From positions 124,001 to 188,000 of the forward strand of contig NZ_FPAT01000008.1 in assembly GCF_900116555.1 (NCBI RefSeq): a DNA stretch of 64,000 bases, read 5' to 3'. The position numbers and the translations under genes are program-made. Position 1 is the stretch's first letter. Each line of letters starts with the position of its first letter. Shown here one piece after another: positions 1 to 9,218 of the stretch. The notes beneath the pieces were generated by a model, which was not told where the DNA came from, searched no databases, and was given only the letters and a program-made list of their open reading frames with translations. The DNA is from Actinopolyspora lacussalsi subsp. righensis (GTDB lineage: Bacteria > Actinomycetota > Actinomycetes > Mycobacteriales > Pseudonocardiaceae).

Positions 1-115
1 ACCGGCATCGCGACTCCCCGTACGAATCTTCGGTATCCACGGTCCGGCACGGGAGCCCCATCACCGGGAACCGCACGCCTTTCCCGCTGGGACGACCGAC
101 CCGTCCGCAACACAT
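1..115 (-). CDS. possible 5' end of a gene divergent from lexA (partial)
   Basis: On the minus strand a frame opens with ATG at 115 and stays open to the window edge, giving about 38 residues with no recognisable domain (it begins MCCGRVGRPSGKG). The only argument for a real gene is context. Two LexA boxes lie directly upstream at 126-157, far from the separate lexA operator at 376. In mycobacteria the gene divergent from lexA is also SOS-controlled (Rv2719c, a LysM protein, as I recall). No ribosome binding site is visible and the start may lie elsewhere. Confidence 0.25.
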   Translation of the reverse strand, partial: MCCGRVGRPSGKGVRFPVMGLPCRTVDTEDSYGESRCR

Positions 116-125
116 CCGAGCGAGA

Positions 126-141
126 TCGAACACGAGTTCGA
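126..141. promoter_or_regulatory. LexA (SOS) box, perfect consensus
   Basis: TCGAACACGAGTTCGA matches the actinobacterial LexA consensus TCGAAC-N4-GTTCGA at all defined positions. It lies 320 bases before lexA and just upstream of the putative divergent frame that ends at 115, so it more likely serves that gene. Confidence 0.85.
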
Positions 142-157
142 TCGAACTGCTGTGCGA
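142..157. promoter_or_regulatory. second LexA box, abutting the first
   Basis: TCGAACTGCTGTGCGA has one mismatch to the LexA consensus (GTGCGA for GTTCGA). It begins on the base after the first box ends, so two 16-bp sites sit head to tail. Such spacing would allow cooperative or graded repression. Confidence 0.6.
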
Positions 158-375
158 AAGGTGTAGCATCAAATCGGCCCGGGCGCGAGAGGCTCACCGT
201 GATCGACACCGGCGGGCCCGCCCGCATCCGGCAACCGCGAGAGGTGGACGGCGGAACGGGGACGTCCTCGCGCACCTCGACCACGCCTGACGACTCCATC
301 CCCCCGCACGTGGTCGCGGCGGCCGAGGAACCGCCCGATCGACCGCGCTTTCGAGGCGAGAACGCGACGATTCAC

Positions 376-416
376 TCGAACTAGTGTTTGATCCGACTCC
401 GCGAGCCGTCTAATCT
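376..416 (+). promoter_or_regulatory. lexA promoter and autoregulatory LexA operator
   Basis: A LexA box with one mismatch (TCGAACTAGTGTTTGA, 376-391) overlaps a -35 like element TTGATC (388-393). This is followed after 17 bases by the -10 element TAATCT (411-416). LexA bound here would block RNA polymerase, the expected autorepression. The -10 ends 6 bases before a GTG at 423, so the transcript may begin at or near that codon. Confidence 0.75.
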
Positions 417-461
417 GAAGATGTGCGTGCACGCGCGAGCAGCGATGAACAGGAGGGCGTG

Positions 462-1193
462 GTGGACGGCTACGCTTCCGACCGGTTCGACGGCGGGACG
501 TCCGGCGAAGCCGACACGACACCCCGGGCGACCGACTCCGAGAACAACGGCGAGACCACCTCGGAGCCGAACGACGAGCTCACTTCGCGCCAGCGAAGCG
601 TGCTGGACACGATCCGGCAGTGGATGCGGGAGTACGGCTATCCGCCCAGTGTGCGCGAGATCGGCGACACCGTGGGGTTGACGTCCACTTCCTCGGTGGC
701 ATACCAGCTGCGTGTACTCGAAGGACGCGGGTACCTGAAGCGTGATCCGCATCGCCCCCGCACGGTCGGCGTGGTCACCAACGACGACTCGGAATCCCCG
801 GCTTTCCCCGACGGATCGAACCCCGCTTACGTGCCGGTTGTGGGACGTATCGCGGCGGGCGAGCCCATCCTCGCCGAGCAGTCCGTGGACGAGGTGTTCC
901 CGCTGCCACGGGAGGTCGTCGGAGAGGGTTCCCTGTTCCTGCTGAGCGTGGTGGGCGACTCCATGGTGGACCTGGCCATCACGGATGGTGACTGGGTGGC
1001 GGTCCGGCAACAGCCCGACGCGGAGAACGGCGACGTCGTGGCCGCGATGCTCGACGGGGAAGCCACGGTGAAGACCTTCAAACGTACGGCGGAACACCTG
1101 TGGCTGATACCGCACAACGACGAGTACGAACCGATCATCGCCGATCAGGCCACCGTGCTCGGCAAGGTGGTCGCTGTGCTGCGCAAGATGTGA
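462..1193 (+). CDS. lexA: LexA repressor, SOS regulator and self-cleaving serine peptidase
   Basis: LexA represses DNA-damage genes and cleaves itself when RecA filaments form. The protein has an acidic N-terminal extension of about 40 residues. A winged-helix domain follows (motifs [10 protein letters not shown] and [12 protein letters not shown]), then the S24 peptidase domain. The scissile Ala-Gly is in RIAAGEPI, the catalytic Ser in VVGDSMVD and the catalytic Lys in [11 protein letters not shown] at 462 is chosen because AGGAGG lies 5 bases upstream (451-456). An in-frame GTG at 423, 6 bases after the TAATCT -10 box, would be a leaderless alternative adding 13 residues. Its operator overlaps the promoter at 376-416. 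Confidence 0.97.
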   Translation: MDGYASDRFDGGTSGEADTTPRATDSENNGETTSEPNDELTSRQRSVLDTIRQWMREYGYPPSVREIGDTVGLTSTSSVAYQLRVLEGRGYLKRDPHRPRTVGVVTNDDSESPAFPDGSNPAYVPVVGRIAAGEPILAEQSVDEVFPLPREVVGEGSLFLLSVVGDSMVDLAITDGDWVAVRQQPDAENGDVVAAMLDGEATVKTFKRTAEHLWLIPHNDEYEPIIADQATVLGKVVAVLRKM

Positions 1194-1363
1194 CTCTTCA
1201 GCGGACAATCAAAGCGCGTGATCCGGCTTAGCGCTTCGACACGGAGCCGTTTTATCGGGGCGGGAAAGCGACAACAGCGCTGGCTCAAGTACCCGCTGTC
1301 GGACCAGTTGACGAGTTCCGCTCGGATTCGCCGGATCGCGCGGGTTTGCCGGATCACGGTACC

Positions 1364-1393
1364 GCGGCCCCATCCGTAGCGGCCCCATCCGTA
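1364..1393. repeat. 15-bp tandem duplication
   Basis: The unit GCGGCCCCATCCGTA occurs twice in perfect tandem (1364-1378 and 1379-1393). An imperfect 18-bp repeat built on GGATC...GCCGGATC lies just upstream at about 1324-1358. Both have periods that are multiples of three, although no gene is supported here. Confidence 0.85.
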
Positions 1394-1989
1394 ACTCCCC
1401 TGCCCGCAACAGCGGGCACCACTACTTCCTCCGCTCGAACCACCCGAGCCCTACCTCCTCTTCCCGAGAGACGCCGTTCCCGCGGGCCCGCCACGAACTT
1501 CGGCAGTAGGACGAGAGCCCGGCTCCGCCATTCCCCAGGGACGCGGACGAACACCCCCCGCGAGTGACCACCGCGGAACGGGCTGTTCGACGAGGTCGGC
1601 CCGTACTCTCCGTTCGACCCTCCCCTCCGCTCGGATGTCCTCCTCCGCTCCACCTCCCCACGGCGACAAAAACCGACCATTTACCCTCTTAGTTGTCACG
1701 TTGTTCGACCCCCGAACACATGACGATCGGCTCCCCCCGCAAGCCACGACCAACATCGGGACCATCAGGTAAAACTCGGAAAAACTCCCAGTTCCAGCGC
1801 GAACAGCCAGCTGTCTCATGGCCCCCGAAAACGACATACTGTCACCGAAACCCAACACGAAGAGTAGTTCGGACCACGATATATCCGCTTTGACGAAACG
1901 GGACAGTTGGTTTTTTAATATCGGAGCAAGGTTCGACCGGACTTCGCGAGCGGCACGACGGAGGAGGAGCGCCCTTCGAACACTTCGCA

Positions 1990-2270
1990 CGACTCGAACC
2001 GTCCGGGACCACGCGAGGCCCCGACCGTCTCGCGCGGCGACCGAGCCCGCGACGACCACACGGAATATCGGGATCGCGACCGACGAACCGAATCGGGCCC
2101 GAACGTGAAAGCGGTGCTCCCCGACCGGCAACGAACGGCATTCGTCAGGCACCACGAACACCTGACGCAGCAGCGAATGGCAGTACTCGAACCCGACGTT
2201 CGACGAATACAGCTGATCGAAGTGCCGGGGTGGCCCCCACAGCCACTCGTCATGACACCAGCTTCGACTT
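1990..2270 (-). other. coding-like minus-strand stretch, possible gene remnant
   Basis: Read on the minus strand from about 2270, one frame is rich in aromatic residues and has GC-biased third codon positions. Visible segments include DEWLWGPPRHFDQLYSSNVG, FEYCHSLLRQVFVVPDEC and EHRFHVRARFGSSVAIPIF. There is no start codon or ribosome binding site at its 5' side, and codon quality collapses below about 1990 where the DNA turns AT-rich. I do not recognise the family. It may be the core of a decayed gene or chance. Confidence 0.2.
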
Positions 2271-2297
2271 AACGAGTGATACGCAAGGAGGTTCGCC

Positions 2298-3512
2298 GTG
2301 TCCCACCGGATACCGCCCTGGTTGCTGGTGCTGTTTGCGGCACTGCTGGCAACGGGCACCGACGAGTTCGTCATCGCGGGGGTTCTCCCCGAAGTGGCCG
2401 AAAGCCTGGATGTCACCGTGAGTGTGGCCGGGCAACTGGTGACCGCTTTCGCAGTGGTCTACGCCCTGGGAGCACCCACGCTGGCCGTCGTGCTCGACAG
2501 GCTGCCGCGACGACTCGTGCTGGGCGGAGGGCTCGCGGTCTTCACAGTGGCCAACGCTGCCGCCGCTCTCGCGCCCGAGTACTGGACGCTGATGGCTTCT
2601 CGCATCGTCGCCGCGCTGGCAGCGGCGAGCGTCACCTCGGCCGCTTTCGCCACAGCGGCTTCCGGCGCACCCGAAGGTCGACAGGGCAGTTATCTGTCCG
2701 TGGTCACCGCGGGGATGACCGTGGCACTGTTCACCGGTGTTCCGCTGGGAACGCTGCTCGGCGGGCTCTACGGGTGGCGCGCCACGTTCTGGCTCATCGC
2801 GGCCGTGGGAGCACTCTCGGCGCTCGGTGTTTTCACCACCGCTCCCAGGATCGCGGGCAGTCCCGCCGCACCGCTGGCCGAACGGCTCAGTCCACTGCGC
2901 AGCCTACCGGTGGCACGGCTGGTGACCGTGACGTTCTTGTGCGGAACAGGCGGTCTGATGTTCTACAACTACATCGGTCCGTTCACCACCGCGACAGTGG
3001 GCGGCGGTGCTGATCTGCGCGCGGGAATGTTGCTCATCGTGGGACTGCTCGGTCTCGTGGGAGCGCTGTTCGGTGGCAGGGTCAGTGACGCCCTCGGCCC
3101 CCACCGCACGCTGAAACTGGTGGTCGGAGGCCACCTGGCCGCGCTGATCCTGGCCGGGCTGTTCGGCGTATCCGGCGTGACGAGCGCGATTGTGCTGGGA
3201 ATCCTGGTGGCACTGTGGTCCACTTTCGCCTGGAGTCTCAACCCGCCCATGCAGGGAAGTGTGCTCGCGGCGGCGCCACAGGCCGGCATGACGGCGATGG
3301 CTCTGAACATATCGGGGCTGTACCTGGGTACCGGTGTGGGCGGCGCCATCGGTGGTGTCGTCGTCGGCACCCTGGGAGCCAGCTACGTTCCCTTCGTAGG
3401 GGCGGTACTGATGCTCGTCGCCTTCTCGTTGACACCACGGGTACGGCAGCGCACGGCCCACTCGACGACCACGGAACAGTCGGAGAGGGTTCACGAAGCC
3501 CCGAGCACATGA
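2298..3512 (+). CDS. MFS drug/arabinose-type efflux transporter (DHA1 family)
   Basis: This 404-residue integral membrane protein has about 12 predicted hydrophobic helices. It begins WLLVLFAALLATGTDEFVIA, the typical opening of AraJ/Cmx-like DHA1 proton antiporters. The cytoplasmic loop between helices 2 and 3 carries LDRLPRRLVLGGG, a motif-A-like sequence. GTG at 2298 is supported by AAGGAGG ending 7 bases upstream. Substrate cannot be inferred; amphenicol or sugar export is typical of relatives. It stands just before three decayed genes that look like a lost biosynthetic locus, so it may have been the exporter of that locus. Two stem-loops follow the stop codon. Confidence 0.88.
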   Translation: MSHRIPPWLLVLFAALLATGTDEFVIAGVLPEVAESLDVTVSVAGQLVTAFAVVYALGAPTLAVVLDRLPRRLVLGGGLAVFTVANAAAALAPEYWTLMASRIVAALAAASVTSAAFATAASGAPEGRQGSYLSVVTAGMTVALFTGVPLGTLLGGLYGWRATFWLIAAVGALSALGVFTTAPRIAGSPAAPLAERLSPLRSLPVARLVTVTFLCGTGGLMFYNYIGPFTTATVGGGADLRAGMLLIVGLLGLVGALFGGRVSDALGPHRTLKLVVGGHLAALILAGLFGVSGVTSAIVLGILVALWSTFAWSLNPPMQGSVLAAAPQAGMTAMALNISGLYLGTGVGGAIGGVVVGTLGASYVPFVGAVLMLVAFSLTPRVRQRTAHSTTTEQSERVHEAPST

Positions 3513-3516
3513 CCGA

Positions 3517-3586
3517 CCGGACGCGGACGGTGTGCCGCGTCCGGCCGATCGAGTGGTTGTTGCCGTCGATGTCGACGGCAACAACC
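3517..3586 (+). terminator. two successive stem-loops after the MFS gene
   Basis: The first is a 10-bp stem (CCGGACGCGG at 3517-3526 with CCGCGTCCGG at 3535-3544). The second is a 15-bp perfect stem closed by only two bases (3555-3569 with 3572-3586, inner arm TTGCCGTCGA). They begin 4 bases after the MFS stop. Neither has a T-run, as is usual in actinomycetes. Confidence 0.7.
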
Positions 3587-3832
3587 CGGAACCCGTAAAC
3601 CGTGAGTGCCGGTCGGGTCACCCGTTCGAGGGCGCGGCACCACACGACGTCGATCCCGGCCCTTCCGGAATCCTCCGCCAGTGCTTTGTCGATCCCGCTG
3701 TGCCGCCCGGAGACGGGGACACGGCGGAAACCGAACCGAAAAACCACAGCAATTCCTTCCGGGAAAAATCTCCCCTCCCCTGCTGCCTTATGCTGCCCTT
3801 GTGTTTCACGACAACGAACAAGGGGAATCAAA

Positions 3833-4250
3833 ATGGAATACGCGCGAACCGACGTGGTCGTCGTCGGAGCGGGACCGGCGAGCCTGACGCTCTCCGAGTT
3901 ACTGACGAGGCCGGGAAAAAACGTCACCGTCGTCGAACGACAGGAAGATCCCACTTCGGCCCCGCAGTCAGTCACCCTGCAACCCGGCACAGTGGATCTG
4001 CTCACGAAAACATAAATCGCCATACCCTGGGAAAATTCCACCAAAAAAATAAGGGGAGTCCGCGAGTACGGCCCCTCGGGGTCAGTGTTCGCTCGTGACT
4101 ACTCCGAGCTCGGCCCGAATGTTCCGGACGCGAGAATGATGGCCCAGGCGGATATACGCCGAACACTGCTCGAGCGGCTCCGAACCAGGGAATAATTCTT
4201 CCTGCGTGCGGGCACGGAAGTCGCCGGCGTCGACAGCACGGAGATCGAGA
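3833..4250 (+). pseudogene. FAD-dependent aromatic monooxygenase, decayed
   Basis: ATG at 3833 (AAGGGGA upstream) opens a 60-residue stretch with the Rossmann motif VVVVGAGPASLTLSELL and the following VTVVERQE. Both are typical of PheA/TfdB-type flavin monooxygenases. A TAA at 4013-4015 interrupts it. The same frame then resumes with family-like sequence (REYGPSGSVFARDYSELGPN, ARMMAQADIRRTLLERL), meets a second TAA at about 4194, and fades near 4250 into AsnB-like sequence. A full enzyme has about 480-550 residues, so two nonsense changes and a large 3' deletion have destroyed it. Known role of the family: hydroxylation of aromatic or polyketide substrates. Confidence 0.8.
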
Positions 4251-5540
4251 ACTGTTCGGATTCACCAGAACTCCCGGACACGCCTTCTGGTCGGGGATGC
4301 ACGAGGTCCGCCCCGGAACGGTGCTGACGTTCGACCGGTCCGGTCGACGCGAGCACGTGTACTGGCAGCTCACCGCACGGCACCACGAGGACGACCAGGA
4401 CTCCAGCGTGGCGCACGTCCGCGAGCTGTTCGAGGACATCGTCAACCGCCAGGTCGTTTCCGACGTACCGCGGTGCTCCCTGCTCTCCGGCGGGTTGGAC
4501 TCCAGCGCGATCACCGCGCTCGCCGCGGCGAGCCTGCGAGAACACGGTGAACGGATCAACACCTTCGCGATCGACTTCAAGAGCCAGGCGGAGAATTTCG
4601 TTCCGGACGCGATCCGCGGCACCCCGGACGCACCTTATGTAGCGGACATGGTCGAGCACCTCGACGTCGAACACACCGACATCGTCCTGGACCACAAGGA
4701 ACTCGCGGACCCGGAGATCCGTGCGCGGTGGTCGCCGCACGGGACATGCCGATCAGGCTGGGCGACATGGACAACTCCCTCTACCTGTTGTTCCGCGAGA
4801 TCCGCAGGCACTCCACGGTGGCACTTTCCGGTGAGTCCGCCGACGAGGTGTTCGGCGGATACCGGTGGTTCCACGACGCCGAGACCCGCTGGGCGGACAA
4901 CTTCCCCTGGATCAACTCGCTCGGGGTCGGGCACTGGGCGCGATCGCCGCTGCTGCGACCGGAACTCGCGGAATCCCTCGACGTCGAGAGCTATGTCGCC
5001 GACAGTTACCGCTCAGCGCTGCGTGACGTCCCCCGACTCGACTCCGAGAACGGTGTCGAGGCCAGGATGCGGGAACTCTGCTACCCGCACCTGAGTCGGT
5101 TCGTCCAGTACCTGTTGGACCGTAAGGACCGGACCAGCATGGCAACGGGTTTGGAGGTGCGCGTTCCGTTCTGTGATCATCGCCTGGTCGAGTACGTGTT
5201 CAATACGCCCTGGTCGTTGAAGACGTTCGACTCCAAGGAGAAGAGCCTGCTGCGCTCGGCCACAGCGGATCTCCTCCCCGATTGGGTGGCACAGCGCACG
5301 AAGAGCCCTTATCCGTCCACGCAGGACGATTTGTACGTGGGTGAGCTGCAACGGCAGACCGGCGACGTACTGGCGGATCCGAACGACAGGGTCAACGATC
5401 TGATCAACGGTGACTGGTTCCGCCCCATGACGAACGTGGCGACAACCGAGATCACGACCCCCGCCCGCAACGACATGGAACGGTTGCTGGACCTTTCCGT
5501 GTGGCTCAAGCAGCACAGCCCCGAACTGAAGTTCCATTAG
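4240..5540 (+). pseudogene. AsnB-type asparagine synthetase, truncated and frameshifted
   Basis: The synthetase domain is clear: the PP-loop CSLLSGGLDSSAIT near 4470-4510, then AIDFKSQAENF, and in the second part LSGESADEVFGGYRWF and DRTSMATGLEVRVPFCDHR. The N-terminal glutaminase domain with its catalytic Cys2 is missing. Homology begins at about 4240 directly after the monooxygenase remnant. A one-base deletion near 4728 (CGGTGGTC where CGGGTGGTC restores the frame) splits the rest into two frames. Family members have about 610-650 residues; only about 430 codons remain. AsnB homologues amidate asparagine or natural-product carboxylates. A sequencing error could explain the frameshift but not the lost domain. 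Confidence 0.85.
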
Positions 5541-5692
5541 GGCCTCGTGGACTCGGTCTCTCCCGCCCGTGTTCGTCGGAACCTCGCACGGCCCTCGCTC
5601 CGCGCGACGGAGAAATCGATCAGCAGGAACCCGGAAACCCGATCGCGACATCCCGAACGACGACAACCGGACACTGTCGATTGGAGTACGAC

Positions 5693-6229
5693 ATGACCGC
5701 CATCCCGCCTCCCGTTCCCGCACCTCGACCGGCCACGAAGGTTCCCGAGCTGTCCGTCCCGCTCGTCGGCGGCGGCCAGTGGAACATTCGTGAGCAGCTC
5801 CCGTCGACGTTCACCATGGTCGTCTGCTATCGCGGGCCGCACTGCCCCGCATGCCGTGGACAGCTGCGGGAAGTGGACGAATGCTTCCCGGATCTCGCGA
5901 GCCGCGGCGTGGAAGCAGTGGCCATCAGCGCCAACGACCGGGCGAGCGCGAGCGGACCCGCGAGGAATGGGACCTCCGGAACGTTCCGCTGGGTTACGAC
6001 CTCGACGTGGAAACGATGCGCCAGTGGGGACTCTACGTCTCCGAGGGGACCAACGAGTCCGAACCGGCCCACTTCAACGAACCGGGCCTGTTCCTGGTCT
6101 CCCCGGACCAGACGCTGTACTACTCGGCGATCACGAACATGCCGTTCGGGCGGCCGAAGCTGGAAGAGCTCATCAGCGGGATCGACTTCGTGGTGCGGCA
6201 GAACCCACCCGCCGCACGGTGGTGTCTGA
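5693..6229 (+). pseudogene. redoxin / AhpC-TSA-like protein, frameshifted
   Basis: ATG at 5693 follows GGAG by 7 bases. The first part shows the thioredoxin-fold redox motif CYRGPHCPACRGQLRE and VEAVAISANDR. Near 5953 the reading must move to another frame (one base missing) to continue with EERTREEW-like sequence (ERERTREEWDLRNVPLGYD) and MRQWGLYVSEG to FGRPKLEELISGIDFVV. The natural stop near 6227 lies back in the first frame, so a second compensating one-base change is likely near 6205. Relatives are peroxiredoxin-like proteins of about 180 residues. It is the third damaged gene in a row, which favours real decay over isolated read errors. Confidence 0.75.
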
Positions 6230-6539
6230 CCGACTCGCACGTTGAGCGGCACGTACGGGTATGGCTCCGACCTCTCGACGGGGTCACGCCCGTTGCCCGG
6301 GCCGTGCCCGGTCGGAACCGGTGGCGATGCGCGCCGCTCCGCGACGACGTCTCCCACGGCGAACCAGTTCCGGTCCCCGACCACCGGCCCCGACAACTCG
6401 GCGAGCCGCTCCTCCCCGGGCGTGCACCGAACCCGTGGTGCGGGTGGCGCACCGGTGCTCGGGCTGCCCGGAGGCGTACCCACCGGTCAACGCGGAGCCG
6501 GCGGTCAGCGGCAGTACGCGGCGACGCGCCGGAACCGGC
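6230..6539. other. 310-bp gap between the redoxin remnant and hflX
   Basis: No gene, repeat or clear stem-loop was found here. It holds the 3' flank of hflX (minus strand) and the tail of the decayed locus. Confidence 0.5.
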
Positions 6540-8039
6540 TCATCCCGTCGTGGCGAACGGTTCGAGCGCGTTGGCCAGATCCGTCCGGACCTTGGCACGC
6601 ACTCTGGTTCCCTCCGCGGTGTGCTCACGTGCGACGAGCTCACCCTCGGTGTGCACGCGGGAAACGAGCTCACCCCTGGTGTAGGGCACCAGCGCGTCCA
6701 CGTAGACATCCGGTTGGGGCATCCAGTCGGCGACAGCGCGCTTGAGCTCCTCGACCCCCGTTCCGGAACGGGCCGAGACGAAGATCGCCTCGGGAAGTAG
6801 CCTGCGCAGCTCGACGACCTTCGTGTTGTCCATGGCGTCGGCCTTGTTCACCACGACCAGCTCCGGTGGGACCGTACCGCCCTGCTCGGCACTGATCTCG
6901 GTGACGACCTCGCGCACCGCGCTGACCTGCTCCTGCGGTGCGGGATCGGTGCCGTCCACCACGTGCAACAGCAGATCAGCCCTGGTTACCTCTTCCAGCG
7001 TGGAACGGAACGCCTCGACCAGTTGGTGCGGCAGGTGCCGCACGAATCCCACGGTGTCGCTGAGGGTGTAGGGCCTGCCGTCCGGCGTACGGGCACTGCG
7101 GGTGGCTGGATCGAGCGTCGCGAACAGCGAGTCCTCCACCAGCAGCCCGTTGCCCGTGAGTGCGTTGAGCAGACTGGACTTGCCCGCGTTGGTGTAACCC
7201 GCGATGGTCACCCCGGGAACGGCGTTGGCGACACGGCGCGAACGCTTGGTCTCACGGATGGTGCTCATCGAGGCGAGCTCCTTGCGGAGCTTGCTGATGC
7301 GCTTGTGGATCCGCCGACGGTCCGTCTCCATCTTGGTCTCACCGGGACCACGGGTACCCACACCACCGTTGCCGCCACCGGCGCGCCCACCGGCCTGCCG
7401 GGACATCTTGTCACCCCAACCACGCAGCCGTGGCAGGTAGTACTGCAACTGGGCGAGCTCGACCTGGGCCTTGCCCTCCTTGGAACTGGCGTGCTGGGCG
7501 AAGATGTCCAGGATCAGGGCCGTGCGATCCACGACCTTGATCTTGAGTTTCTCCTCCAGCTGCCTGAGCTGGCCCGGTGCGAGCTCACCGTCGCAGATGA
7601 CGGTGTCGGCTCCGGCCGCCAGTGCCATGTCCCGCAGTTCGCGCACCTTGCCCGCGCCGACGTAGGTCGCGGGGTCCGGGCGATCCCTGCGTTGGACCAC
7701 ACCGTCCAGCACTTCCGAGCCGGCGGTTTCGGCCAGTCTGCCGAGTTCGGCGAGTGAGCTCTCCGCCTGTGCGGAGGTACCTTCCGTCCACACGCCGACC
7801 AGTACGACCCTTTCGAGTCGCAACTGGCGGTACTCGACCTCGGTAATGTCGGACAGCTCGGTGGAAAGACCGGAAACGCGGCGCAGCGAAGCACGTTCCG
7901 CGCGCTCCATCTCGCCGATGGAGGGCTCCCGGGAGTCCGTGCTCAGGTGTTCACCGGCCGTCCGTACGTCAGCGCCGTCCGCGCCGGTGTTCCACTCGGC
8001 CGCTTCGGGGCGCTCATCGGTGTGATAACGGCTTCTCAA
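6540..8039 (-). CDS. hflX: GTPase HflX, ribosome-associated
   Basis: HflX is a ribosome-splitting and rescue GTPase of the OBG-HflX superfamily. The N-terminal HflX domain (motifs RLERVVLVGVW, ATYVGAGKV) is followed by a Gly-rich linker (AGGRAGGGNGGVGTRGPGET). The G domain then shows G1 GYTNAGKSSLLNAL, the switch sequence LFATLDPATR, DTVGFVRHLPHQLVEAF and NKAD. At 499 residues it is normal for actinobacteria. The start is TTG at 8039 with AAGGA four bases upstream; the first 60 residues are low-complexity, so a later start is possible. Order hflX-dapF-miaA is conserved in actinomycetes. Confidence 0.95.
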   Translation of the reverse strand: MRSRYHTDERPEAAEWNTGADGADVRTAGEHLSTDSREPSIGEMERAERASLRRVSGLSTELSDITEVEYRQLRLERVVLVGVWTEGTSAQAESSLAELGRLAETAGSEVLDGVVQRRDRPDPATYVGAGKVRELRDMALAAGADTVICDGELAPGQLRQLEEKLKIKVVDRTALILDIFAQHASSKEGKAQVELAQLQYYLPRLRGWGDKMSRQAGGRAGGGNGGVGTRGPGETKMETDRRRIHKRISKLRKELASMSTIRETKRSRRVANAVPGVTIAGYTNAGKSSLLNALTGNGLLVEDSLFATLDPATRSARTPDGRPYTLSDTVGFVRHLPHQLVEAFRSTLEEVTRADLLLHVVDGTDPAPQEQVSAVREVVTEISAEQGGTVPPELVVVNKADAMDNTKVVELRRLLPEAIFVSARSGTGVEELKRAVADWMPQPDVYVDALVPYTRGELVSRVHTEGELVAREHTAEGTRVRAKVRTDLANALEPFATTG

Positions 8040-8247
8040 GTAATCCTTACTCAGTCACTAGTGGGGTATCCGGTTGTGGCCCGACCGCTCCGAACGAACC
8101 GCGGCTGGGCAAGGCCCACGGCGAAACCGCGGGCGGCCCTGACCCGGTCGGCCCCACTCTCGGGAGGCGCCGCTCGGGGTCGCCCCCTCGGGGGGTGGTC
8201 GGTTCGGTCCTGCCACCCTGTATTATGGCACGACCGTCCACTGGTTT

Positions 8248-9126
8248 TCACCGGTTCGTACCCGAAGTGACCAGTACGGGCTCGCCGATACGCCGCCACC
8301 AGTCGGCGTCGAGCTCACCCCGGGCGAGGAGTTCCGCCGGCCCGGTCAGCGTAGTGGTCTCCGGAGTGACCTCGACCTCCACCGTTCCCCCCGGAACGTG
8401 CACCAGACGAACACCGTTCTCACCGCCGTCGGCGCGCAGCGCGGCCACGGCGGCGGCTACGGTCCCGGTGCCACACGAACGGGTTTCACCGACGCCTCGC
8501 TCGTACACCCGCATCCGCAGCTCCCGCTCGTCGAGCGGCTCCACCAGTTCGATGTTCACGCCGTGGGGGAACAGCTCCGGGTCGTAACCGGGCTGTACCG
8601 ACAGGTCGAGGTCACCGATTCCGGACGTGACGCAGACCAGGTGCGGATTGCCCAGGTCCACCGCCAGCGCGGACATCGCGTAACCCGCGACGGTGACGCT
8701 GGAGTGCCCGGTGACGGCAGCGCCGCCCATGTCCACGGTCACGCGTCCGTCCTCCCCGACGAGGACTCCACGCAGCCCCGCACGCGTGCCCACCGGAACG
8801 TTCCCCGACGCGGCGAGCCCCGATTCGAGCAGGTAACGCGCGAAGACGCGCACCCCGTTGCCGCACATCTCGGCCACGGAACCATCGGCGTTGCGGTAGT
8901 CCATGAACCACGCGTCGGTGGGGACGTCGGAGGGGAGTTCCTCGCCCAGCAGACCGCCCGGAACGACCCGCAGCACGCCGTCGGCGCCCAGGCCGATCCT
9001 GCGGTCGCACAACGCGCGTACCCGTGCCGCCGTCAGGTCGAGTTCGCCCCGGGGGTCGGGCAGCACGACGAAGTCGTTCTCGGTTCCGTGCCCCTTGAGA
9101 AATTCCGGTCCCGCGTAAGACTGCAC
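8248..9126 (-). CDS. dapF: diaminopimelate epimerase
   Basis: DapF converts LL- to meso-diaminopimelate for lysine and peptidoglycan synthesis in the cytosol. It is a PLP-independent racemase using two cysteines, visible here in AEMCGNGVRVFARY and in ETRSCGTGTVAAAV. The N-terminal FLKGHGTENDFVVLPDP is typical. GTG at 9126 is preferred because the -10 box TAGACT ends 6 bases upstream, giving a leaderless mRNA. GTG at 9132 would add two residues. Length about 292 residues, as usual. Confidence 0.96.
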   Translation of the reverse strand: MQSYAGPEFLKGHGTENDFVVLPDPRGELDLTAARVRALCDRRIGLGADGVLRVVPGGLLGEELPSDVPTDAWFMDYRNADGSVAEMCGNGVRVFARYLLESGLAASGNVPVGTRAGLRGVLVGEDGRVTVDMGGAAVTGHSSVTVAGYAMSALAVDLGNPHLVCVTSGIGDLDLSVQPGYDPELFPHGVNIELVEPLDERELRMRVYERGVGETRSCGTGTVAAAVAALRADGGENGVRLVHVPGGTVEVEVTPETTTLTGPAELLARGELDADWWRRIGEPVLVTSGTNR

Positions 9127-9218
9127 CGCCACAGTCTAGCCGCCGGGTACGCACCCATCCGGGACACACCGCGGAATCCGAACCTCGTTCGTCGGCGGAA
9201 CGACACACCAACGGTCAC

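Larger units (their letters stand above)
1194..2297. other. 1.1-kb region without a supported gene
   Basis: Between lexA and the MFS gene no frame has both a credible start and a recognisable product. The stretch 1680-1930 is unusually AT-rich for this genome. The region holds a 15-bp tandem duplication at 1364-1393 and, on the minus strand near 1990-2270, a frame with coding-like composition (separate entries). The Shine-Dalgarno of the MFS gene lies at its right end. Confidence 0.5.

Noticed and set aside
4297-5094. Lasso-peptide cyclase instead of asparagine synthetase
   Set aside because: Lasso cyclases are AsnB homologues, but the remnant has ordinary AsnB motifs and no precursor peptide, protease or RRE-like gene is near.
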